DNA of 6,601 bases from an uncultured Lachnospiraceae bacterium (GTDB taxonomy: Bacteria > Bacillota_A > Clostridia > Lachnospirales > Lachnospiraceae). A program made the position numbers and the translations under genes. Below, piece after piece: positions 1 to 5,753 of the stretch (positions within the stretch are counted from its first letter, which is position 1; every line of letters starts with the position of its first letter). Where the stretch lies: the NCBI GenBank assembly GCA_946630765.1, contig CAMOZF010000106.1, positions 1 through 6,601 on the forward strand, given 5' to 3'. The notes under the pieces were generated by a model, which was not told the origin of the DNA, ran no database searches, and saw only the letters and a list, made by a program, of their open reading frames with translations.

Positions 1-792
1 GCCGAGATAACGGATACGGCAGTAGGCGACGGCCTGTGTTCCGGACATATTGTAGGTGCCCGGCTCGTAGATTTCCGGTGCCCAGATACCGGTCGCCTGG
101 TTGGTTTTGTCCAGATAGCTGTTGAAGTACGGGATCATCTCATAATTCGGGATGTTGACCGTGACGCCTTCCATCTGGTTGATGCAGACCGCCACGCCGT
201 ACCAGTTGACAAGCATGTATTCGTCGATGTCCAGACCGAGGTTCCGGTTGATCATCGATACCATCTCCGGCACGCCCTCGTAGAACTGCTCCGTCGCCTT
301 ATTATAGGACTTGCGGCTTCCGTTCTCGAACTTCATGATCGTGTCACGAAGCACCGAAACCAGCTTGATCTCACCGGTATCGTTGTTCATGCTCGCAATG
401 ATGATCACGTCCGAATTGATGCCGTCCGTCTCCTCAAAGTCCATGGTTCTCGAATCAATGCCGAGGATCAGGATATTGTGGTAGCCCGAAAGCTCGGTCT
501 CGATCGGAATCTCCGTCACGGAGGTTTCGGTCTCGCCGACCTCATTCGTCACCTCGACGACCGAGGTCACCATGCGCGTCTCCTGCTGTGTGGACGGCCG
601 CGTTTCCTTGTAAATCTCCTTGTCCAGTTCATCATAACGATAAGAATTCAATACGGTGACACCATAACAGGTGATCGCCAGAAGCAGCATCAGGACCACC
701 TCGATCATCAGGATCAGAATGTTCCTTCTGCGCTTGTTCATCAGCTTCTCATCACGTTTTTCTTTCAGTTCCTGTTGTCTAACGGATGCCAT
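1..792 (-). CDS. LytR-CpsA-Psr (LCP) family wall glycopolymer ligase, C-terminally cut by window edge
   Basis: LCP proteins are membrane-anchored extracytoplasmic enzymes that move lipid-linked glycopolymers (teichoic acid, capsule or wall polysaccharide) from undecaprenyl pyrophosphate onto peptidoglycan. The visible 264 residues show a charged, basic cytoplasmic N terminus (about 1-24), one hydrophobic anchor (about 25-48) and a Glu/Thr/Val-rich linker (about 60-100). The start of the LCP catalytic fold follows: NILILGIDSR at 106-115, SDVIIIAS at 127-134 and KLVSVLRDT at 143-151, which match the conserved Asp/Arg positions of the family. The frame is still open at base 1, so the rest of the domain lies outside the window. 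The ATG at 792 is chosen because AAGGAG (803-798) sits five bases upstream and an in-frame TAA directly precedes the ATG. The gene begins 11 bases after the hexose-1-phosphate transferase stop, so the two are probably co-transcribed. The family call is firm; the polymer it handles is inferred from the neighbours. Confidence 0.93.
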   Translation of the reverse strand, partial: MASVRQQELKEKRDEKLMNKRRRNILILMIEVVLMLLLAITCYGVTVLNSYRYDELDKEIYKETRPSTQQETRMVTSVVEVTNEVGETETSVTEIPIETELSGYHNILILGIDSRTMDFEETDGINSDVIIIASMNNDTGEIKLVSVLRDTIMKFENGSRKSYNKATEQFYEGVPEMVSMINRNLGLDIDEYMLVNWYGVAVCINQMEGVTVNIPNYEMIPYFNSYLDKTNQATGIWAPEIYEPGTYNMSGTQAVAYCRIRYLG

Positions 793-803
793 TTACGCTC
801 CTT

Positions 804-2270
804 TTAATACGCGTTCTTATTGATAAAACCTTTAAATACCGTCAGGAAAAGGATCTTGAAATCCAGTCCCAGCGACCAGTTTTCGATATAATACAGATCA
901 TGATCGATCCGGCCGCGGATCGAGGTATCGCCGCGGTAGCCGTTCACCTGCGCCCAGCCGGTCATTCCGGGACGCACCTGGTGCTTGACCATATAGCGCG
1001 GAATCTCCTCGCGGAAGATCTCCACAAACTGCGGCCGCTCCGGCCGCGGGCCGACAAGACTCATCTTCCCGGACAGGACATTGAAAAGCTGCGGAAGCTC
1101 GTCAATGCTCGTCTTTCGGATGATCTTTCCGACCTTGGTGACACGCGGGTCATTTTTGGTCGTCCACTCGCCCTTTTCGTCCTCTTCCTTCTGTACGCCC
1201 ATGGAACGGAACTTGTACATCATGAAGGGCTTATTGTGCAGTCCGACGCGCTCCTGCTTGAAAATCACCGGTCCAGGAGAGCTCAGCTTCACGAGCGCCG
1301 CGGTGACAAGCATCACCGGCGAGAACAGAATGATGGCCGCAATCGAACCGATGATATCCATGGTCCGCTTCATGAACGCGTTCAGGATATCATTCAGCGG
1401 GACGTGACGGACATAGATGACCGGAAGACCCACGAGGTCCTCCGTATAGGGGTTATTGGACATCAGATTACCGTAATCCGGCACGAACTTCGTCATGACG
1501 CCCGCCTTTTCACAGGCGTGCACCACCTGCTCCAGCTTCTCGTACTCGCGAAGCCGCAGTGTGACGAAGACCTCGTCGATGACATTTTTCGAGAGGATTT
1601 CCGGAAGCTCCGAAAGCCTGCCGATGACCTCATACTTCTCGAAGGTCGTCCCGATCGCCATGCGGTCATCGAGGATGCCGTAGATCTTGTAGCCCCAGCG
1701 GGCGTTATTTTTCACGCGGTCCAGGAAGCCTTCCGCACCGCGCGAATAACCGACGACGAGGATATTTTTCTGGTTCAGGCCCTTCTTACGGACCGCCACC
1801 ATAATCAGACGGAGAATATTCCGCTGAAGGACGATCGCCGCCGTATTCACCACGCCGAATTCGGCCAGGAAGATTTTCGAAAAATTCAGGCAGTAATAGG
1901 AAAAGGTCAGTCCCTGATCCGGCACTGCCGGACCGTGATCATTTGAAAACACCCAGAAGAAAACGATCACCGAAACAATCGCAAGCAGATTGGATCGAAG
2001 TATCGCAAAGGCCTCCCGTCTTCTTCCGGTCACGCGCATCGGCCGGTACAGATGGTTGATGATGTACATCAGAAGATGCAGCGGCGCGAGATACAGGATC
2101 GCCAGCCGGTAATCAAGCGCTGTGATCTTACTGAAATGACCGCCGATCCAGCTCTCATCCGGGAAAATATAGAAAAAGAAGCCATATGTCAGAAAGTATG
2201 CGGCAGCTACAGTCAGTATATCAAGTACCGCCCGAATGCGGTTCAGCTGACGCTCATTGTCCTTGATCAC
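804..2270 (-). CDS. Exopolysaccharide polyprenyl glycosylphosphotransferase (undecaprenyl-phosphate hexose-1-phosphate transferase, WcaJ/CpsE/WbaP type)
   Basis: This enzyme probably starts polymer synthesis by moving a sugar-1-phosphate from a nucleotide sugar to undecaprenyl phosphate at the inner membrane face. The 488 residues show the standard long-form layout. Hydrophobic N-terminal helices lie at about 11-35, 55-75, 92-109 and possibly 125-148. A Rossmann-like central domain carries NILVVGYSRGAEGF (169-182). The C-terminal bacterial sugar transferase domain starts near 299. In that domain KRTMDIIGS and the Pro-broken hydrophobic helix (about 303-327) are followed by KQERVG (338-343), YKFRSM (352-357), the catalytic Asp-Glu pair in SIDELPQ (D390, E391), LVGPRPERP (405-413) and RPGMTGWAQVNGYRG (433-447). 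Length and the C-terminal NKNAY match the undecaprenyl-phosphate glucose phosphotransferase style. Glucose as the sugar is only a guess, since galactose or an N-acetylated sugar cannot be excluded. The start is GTG, supported by its ribosome site. It has its own promoter at 2315-2343. Confidence 0.95.
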   Translation of the reverse strand: MIKDNERQLNRIRAVLDILTVAAAYFLTYGFFFYIFPDESWIGGHFSKITALDYRLAILYLAPLHLLMYIINHLYRPMRVTGRRREAFAILRSNLLAIVSVIVFFWVFSNDHGPAVPDQGLTFSYYCLNFSKIFLAEFGVVNTAAIVLQRNILRLIMVAVRKKGLNQKNILVVGYSRGAEGFLDRVKNNARWGYKIYGILDDRMAIGTTFEKYEVIGRLSELPEILSKNVIDEVFVTLRLREYEKLEQVVHACEKAGVMTKFVPDYGNLMSNNPYTEDLVGLPVIYVRHVPLNDILNAFMKRTMDIIGSIAAIILFSPVMLVTAALVKLSSPGPVIFKQERVGLHNKPFMMYKFRSMGVQKEEDEKGEWTTKNDPRVTKVGKIIRKTSIDELPQLFNVLSGKMSLVGPRPERPQFVEIFREEIPRYMVKHQVRPGMTGWAQVNGYRGDTSIRGRIDHDLYYIENWSLGLDFKILFLTVFKGFINKNAY

Positions 2271-2276
2271 AATTCA

Positions 2277-2281
2277 CTCCT
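2277..2281 (-). promoter_or_regulatory. Ribosome binding site that fixes a GTG start
   Basis: On the minus strand AGGAG (2281-2277) lies six bases before GTG at 2270-2268. I see no ATG nearby in frame that fits, and the promoter's expected start site leaves room for only a short leader, so GTG at 2270 is the best start for the hexose-1-phosphate transferase. Confidence 0.8.
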
Positions 2282-2314
2282 AATAACATTTCAAAAGATT
2301 TCCACAGAAAAGGA

Positions 2315-2343
2315 ATTATACCACATCGGGGTCAACTATTCAA
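2315..2343 (-). promoter_or_regulatory. Sigma-A type promoter, TTGAAT - 17 bp - TATAAT with extended -10
   Basis: On the minus strand the -35 box TTGAAT (2343-2338) is followed by a 17-base spacer and a perfect TATAAT (2320-2315). The bases directly before the -10 read TGG, giving the TGn extended -10 element. Transcription should begin near 2308-2306, leaving a leader of roughly 38 bases before the GTG start at 2270. It sits in the only gap in the window longer than 40 bases and points into the hexose-1-phosphate transferase and LCP genes. These two can therefore be expressed apart from the glycosyltransferase/exporter genes upstream. I see no clear operator. Confidence 0.78.
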
Positions 2344-2383
2344 GTACAGGAATCTGAAGAAAAAGTGAACAGTTTCTTTCAGT

Positions 2384-3364
2384 TTAACGGCGCTTCAGAT
2401 ATTCCCTTGTGTAAATAAAGGTGTTTCCGATCAGTTCCAGCTCGATTTTCAGATAATTGCCGAGATGCTTCCACTGAAACGGCACCTTTTTCGTCGTCTT
2501 CCGCTTCTCATAGCCTTCGCGGATGCCTTCGTCATAGGCTCCGGAAAAACCGATGCCGACAAAAAAGCGGCGCTTGATTTTTCGCCCGAGGTATAAAGGC
2601 AGCGCGTTCAGTCCGCGGAAAAAAGCGGGCATATTCTTGTAAATCAGGTAAATATTGTTCCGTGCAGAAATCCGGACCTTGAACTCGCTGTATTTCACGG
2701 CGCCCGAGCTTCCGGAGCCCCAGTGATAAACGACCGCCTCCGGGCAGTAACGGTTTTCATAGCCGTAAATCTTTGCGCGGTATCCGACGTCGATATCCTC
2801 AAGGTAGGCGAAATGATCGGTATCAAAGGCGCCAATTTCCGCGAATACCGACATCCGGTAGATCGCCGCGCCCGCGCAGGAGCTGAACACACGGCAGGGC
2901 TTCGCGTAGACGGGATCCGTCACCTTCTGCCCGACGCCGCGCTGCGCGCCCCAGCCAAGAACCGTGTAAATATCGCCGCAGTCATCCAGAAGCTCCCGCT
3001 CCCGGTAATTGATCATGCGGCTTGACACCGAGAAGATCTTCGCGCTTTTCTCAATCTCTTTTGTGAGCGCGCTGACAAAGCCCTGGTCGCACTCGATGTC
3101 ATTGTTCAGAAGAAGGACGTAGGGGCTTTCGACCCGCCGGATTCCCTCGTTGACGCCGCCCGCAAAGCCCAGATTCTCGGGCATCCGCTCAAGCCGCACC
3201 TCCGGGTACTCCTGCTCGATCACAAGGTCCGAGCCGTCCTCCGAGGCGTTGTCGATCACGAGCACCGAGAAATCGTCCGTATCCTGCTTCCGAAGTGAAT
3301 CCAGGCAGACTCTGATGTAATCCATTCCGTTCCAGTTGGGTATAACTACCGTCACTTTTTTCAT
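2384..3364 (-). CDS. Family 2 glycosyltransferase, rhamnosyltransferase-like (WbbL-type)
   Basis: A cytoplasmic or membrane-associated enzyme that adds a sugar from a nucleotide donor to the growing lipid-linked chain. The 326 residues begin with the GT-A fold signature VVIPNWNG (6-13), followed by LVIDNASEDGS (35-45), ENLGFAGGVNEG (63-74), the metal/nucleotide-binding LLLNNDIE (84-91), a CAGAAIYR segment (163-170) and the acceptor-side LEDIDVGYR (188-196) with its Glu-Asp pair. VVYHWGSGSS (211-220) is also typical of this subgroup. The C-terminal third is basic with aromatic stretches and probably contacts the membrane. No full transmembrane helix is obvious. RmlC in the same operon suggests dTDP-L-rhamnose as donor, but donor and linkage cannot be read from sequence. 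The ATG at 3364 follows TAAGGGCGGTG, a weak, stretched ribosome site overlapping the upstream gene's stop, 14 bases away. This fits translational coupling to the ABC ATPase gene. Confidence 0.93.
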   Translation of the reverse strand: MKKVTVVIPNWNGMDYIRVCLDSLRKQDTDDFSVLVIDNASEDGSDLVIEQEYPEVRLERMPENLGFAGGVNEGIRRVESPYVLLLNNDIECDQGFVSALTKEIEKSAKIFSVSSRMINYRERELLDDCGDIYTVLGWGAQRGVGQKVTDPVYAKPCRVFSSCAGAAIYRMSVFAEIGAFDTDHFAYLEDIDVGYRAKIYGYENRYCPEAVVYHWGSGSSGAVKYSEFKVRISARNNIYLIYKNMPAFFRGLNALPLYLGRKIKRRFFVGIGFSGAYDEGIREGYEKRKTTKKVPFQWKHLGNYLKIELELIGNTFIYTREYLKRR

Positions 3365-3378
3365 GAATCACACCGCCC

Positions 3379-4116
3379 TTACAGTCTGTACTGATCGCAG
3401 ATTTCCTTGCAGGGACCCTGAAGCCGCACGGTTCCGCCGTCCAGCCACACGACCCGGTTGCACATTTCGCGGATCTGGTTCAGATCATGGGATACAAAAA
3501 GCACCGTCGTGCCGCCGCTCATCAGTTCCATCATCCTGGCGCGTGATTTGCGCTGGAAGTTCTCGTCGCCGACCGCAAGGATCTCGTCCACGATCAGGAT
3601 CTCCGGCTCCACCACAGTCGCAACCGAAAATGCAAGGCGCATGATCATGCCGGAGCTGTAATTTCGAAGCGGCATATCGATGAAATCGTGCAGCTCCGAA
3701 AAGGCCAGGATCTCATCATAGCGGTCGTAGAGAAACTCCTTCTCATAACCCAGAATCGCGCCGTTCAGGAAGATATTCTCTCTTCCCGAAAGGTCCATAT
3801 CGAAGCCGGAGCCCAGCTCCAGCATCGGCACAATATTGCCGTAGCGGTCCACATGTCCCGTCGTCGGCTTCATAATCCCGGAAATAATCTTCAGAATCGT
3901 GCTTTTTCCGGCGCCGTTTCGTCCGATAATTCCGAGCACATCGCCCTTATATACATCAAAATTCACATGCTGAAGCGCATAGAATTCCTTGAATTTCAGC
4001 CGTCCGGAAAACATGCTGATCACGGTCTCTTTAAGAGACGCCGAGTGATCCTCTTCCATCCTGAAACGCATGGATACGTCTTCAATATGCAGCATCAGCT
4101 GTTTGTCATCTGCCAT
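3379..4116 (-). CDS. ATPase subunit of polysaccharide ABC exporter (Wzt/TagH/RfbE type)
   Basis: This subunit powers export of a completed undecaprenyl-linked polysaccharide through the permease encoded just upstream. All ATPase motifs are intact in 245 residues: Walker A GRNGAGKST (65-73), Q-loop region with LELGSGFDMDLSGREN (99-114), signature YSSGM (153-157), Walker B ILIVDE (173-178) followed by the family-typical ILAVGD, and the switch histidine in FVSHD (H210). The LGSGFDMDLSGREN stretch and the ILAVGDENFQ tail mark the KpsT/Wzt/TagH branch rather than a nutrient importer. The protein ends about 35 residues after the switch histidine, so it lacks the C-terminal carbohydrate-binding domain of E. 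coli O9a-type Wzt. AGGAA (4130-4126) sits nine bases before the ATG. The gene follows the permease by 34 bases, in which I see no terminator. Confidence 0.95.
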   Translation of the reverse strand: MADDKQLMLHIEDVSMRFRMEEDHSASLKETVISMFSGRLKFKEFYALQHVNFDVYKGDVLGIIGRNGAGKSTILKIISGIMKPTTGHVDRYGNIVPMLELGSGFDMDLSGRENIFLNGAILGYEKEFLYDRYDEILAFSELHDFIDMPLRNYSSGMIMRLAFSVATVVEPEILIVDEILAVGDENFQRKSRARMMELMSGGTTVLFVSHDLNQIREMCNRVVWLDGGTVRLQGPCKEICDQYRL

Positions 4117-4150
4117 AGAATAGAATTCCTGTTCTTAAACTGTTTTTAAA

Positions 4151-5179
4151 TTAGAGGTATAAGATAAACTTGTCCTGCACCTTCCGGAACATGAAGAAGC
4201 CGAGGCTGAACATGACCAGAGAGAACGCGGCGCAGATCCCGTACTCGGAAAATGCCGGGGACGTCCGCTCCAGAATGATCGTCCGGATAAACTGGATATA
4301 GTGATACAGCGGATTGAACTGCATCAGCTTCACGAGCCAGGCCGCCTTTTCCTCGAACATCGAAAGGCTGTAGATGATCGGCGTCGCGTACATCCAAAGC
4401 GTGGAGACGAAGCCCCACAGGAACTCGATATCGTGGAAAAACACCATCAGACTCGACAGGAAGAAGCCCATGCCGATACAGAAAACCAGCATCAGCAAGA
4501 GTCCGAACGGCAGAAGCAGCACCGCCTTCGAGAGGTACAGTCCGTTGAAAAGTCCGTAAACCGTTGTCACAAGAAGCAGCGGAATCATCGAAAGCAGGAT
4601 GTTGATCGAGGCCGACAGGACTTTTGTGACCGGGTAAATGTATTTCGGCACATAAACCTTTGTGATCAGCGCGGCATTACTCGTGATCGAGCGCATTGCC
4701 TGCGTCGAACAGTCGTTGAAGCCGTTCCACATGACAATACCGCACAGCAGGTAAATCGCGTAATGCTCCACATTTCCGCGGATTCCGAGGAGGTGGCTGA
4801 AAACGATATACTGCACGATCATCATAAGAAGCGGATTCAGGAAGCTCCAGAATGCGCCCAGAACCGACCGTTTGTACTTGATCTTGAAATCCCGCTCGAC
4901 AAGCTGCTCGATCAGGAAACGGTAGCGGTGCATCGTGTTGATGAAAAACAGCCCCGCCGAGCGCTTTCCCTTCCGGTCACAGCGCTTCATATGCTCCAGA
5001 TAGAGGAACAGAAGAACGCCGAGAATGATAACGATTGCCGGATAGAACCACCAGAACGGCAGTCCGAAAACCTTTGCGGAAATGATCCGGTCAAGGGCGC
5101 CGACGGTGAAAAGAGCCACCGCGCCGGCAAATATGAGAAGCGCGATTTTTTCAATGCGCTTGAGATCGACTTTTGTCAT
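4151..5179 (-). CDS. Permease subunit of polysaccharide ABC exporter (ABC-2 type, Wzm/TagG), with N-terminal two-helix extension
   Basis: This integral membrane subunit forms the channel for a lipid-linked polysaccharide. The ABC-2 core begins near residue 86 with the amphipathic coupling region LIEQLVERDFKIKYKRS (89-105), then LGAFWSFLNPLLMM (107-120). Hydrophobic segments follow at about 112-131, 139-152, 187-208, 218-245, 254-272 and 316-332, with FNPLYHYIQFIR (288-299) before the last. That is the usual Wzm/TagG pattern. The 342-residue length exceeds the usual 255-280. The excess is an N-terminal block with two more predicted helices (about 11-30 and 39-62) and a basic loop (64-73). The downstream in-frame ATG (M83, base 4933) has no ribosome site, whereas the ATG at 5179 lies about 11 bases after AAAGGG. 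The extension is therefore probably real. The gene begins 15 bases after the rfbC stop and precedes its ATPase partner. Confidence 0.93.
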   Translation of the reverse strand: MTKVDLKRIEKIALLIFAGAVALFTVGALDRIISAKVFGLPFWWFYPAIVIILGVLLFLYLEHMKRCDRKGKRSAGLFFINTMHRYRFLIEQLVERDFKIKYKRSVLGAFWSFLNPLLMMIVQYIVFSHLLGIRGNVEHYAIYLLCGIVMWNGFNDCSTQAMRSITSNAALITKVYVPKYIYPVTKVLSASINILLSMIPLLLVTTVYGLFNGLYLSKAVLLLPFGLLLMLVFCIGMGFFLSSLMVFFHDIEFLWGFVSTLWMYATPIIYSLSMFEEKAAWLVKLMQFNPLYHYIQFIRTIILERTSPAFSEYGICAAFSLVMFSLGFFMFRKVQDKFILYL

Positions 5180-5194
5180 AATCCGGCTTTCCCT

Positions 5195-5752
5195 TTACTC
5201 AAAATGAAATGTTTCCGAAAGCCCGTGCCACTTCTGGTCCTTCTCGGACACGATCAGCGGCGCTTCGGGATCAAACGGCCAGTCGATACCGATCTCGGGA
5301 TCCAGATAGTACAGGCCGCCCTCATCGCCCGGATGATAGAAATCCGTACATTTATAGGCAAAGATCGCAGTGTCGCTCATGACATAGAAGCCGTGCGCAA
5401 AGCCTTCGGAAATATAAAACTGCTTCATATTCTCCTCGGTCAGCTCGACGCCGAACCATTTTCCGTAGGTTTTGGAGCCCTTTCTCAGGTCCACCGCCAC
5501 ATCATAAACACTTCCCTTCAGGACACGCACAAGCTTTCCCTGCGGATACTGCTTCTGGAAATGCAGTCCCCGGAGCACACCCTTCTGCGACATGGACTGA
5601 TTGTCCTGCACAAAACGCATCGAAAGTCCTTCGGCCTTCATGTCGTTCTCATTGTATGTCTCCACAAAATATCCGCGCTCATCCCTGTGAACCGTCGGCT
5701 CAATCACGCAGAGTCCTTCGATTTCACAACGTGTCACTTTGATCTGTCCCAT
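5195..5752 (-). CDS. rfbC: dTDP-4-dehydrorhamnose 3,5-epimerase
   Basis: Converts dTDP-4-keto-6-deoxy-D-glucose to dTDP-4-keto-L-rhamnose in the cytoplasm, the third step of dTDP-L-rhamnose synthesis (RmlABCD). The 185-residue length is typical. Family marks include VHRDERGYFVETYN (21-34), FVQDNQSMS (47-55), VLRGLHFQ (59-66) with the catalytic His at 64, GKLVRVLKGSVYDVAVDLR (72-90), GFAHGFYV (117-124), AYKCTDFY (132-139) with conserved tyrosines, and SEKD near the C terminus (D172). The last fits the Asp that pairs with the catalytic His in this family. All expected residues appear intact. It starts one base after the stop of the upstream glycosyltransferase, and its strong ribosome site GGGAGG (5764-5759) lies inside that gene, so the two are translationally coupled. 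The other rml genes are not in the window. Some homologs act on other 4-keto sugars, but the sequence matches RmlC closely. Confidence 0.96.
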   Translation of the reverse strand: MGQIKVTRCEIEGLCVIEPTVHRDERGYFVETYNENDMKAEGLSMRFVQDNQSMSQKGVLRGLHFQKQYPQGKLVRVLKGSVYDVAVDLRKGSKTYGKWFGVELTEENMKQFYISEGFAHGFYVMSDTAIFAYKCTDFYHPGDEGGLYYLDPEIGIDWPFDPEAPLIVSEKDQKWHGLSETFHFE

Positions 5753-5753
5753 T

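Noticed and set aside
478..807. Plus-strand open frame over the LCP gene start
   Set aside because: It is antisense to a clear LCP coding region and shows no family motif.
786..1946. A 386-codon open frame on the plus strand, antisense to the hexose-1-phosphate transferase
   Set aside because: The product is His/Arg/Asp-rich with no domain, and the opposite strand carries a full set of catalytic motifs. It is a shadow frame.
2315..2334. TTGACC (2334-2329) as an alternative -35 box for the TATAAT
   Set aside because: The spacer to the -10 would be only 8 or 9 bases. TTGAAT at 2343-2338 gives the correct 17.
2354..2382. Inverted repeat after the second glycosyltransferase stop (CTGAA/TTCAG arms with GAAA/TTTC), considered as a terminator
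   Set aside because: The stem is AT-rich with a bulge and a 10-base loop, and no T-tract follows in the minus-strand direction. It is too weak to call.
4117..4150. AT-rich gap between permease and ATPase genes with TTTAAA-like symmetric runs, considered as promoter or terminator
   Set aside because: It has no spaced -35/-10 pair and no GC stem with a T-tract, and 34 bases is ordinary for a gap within an operon.
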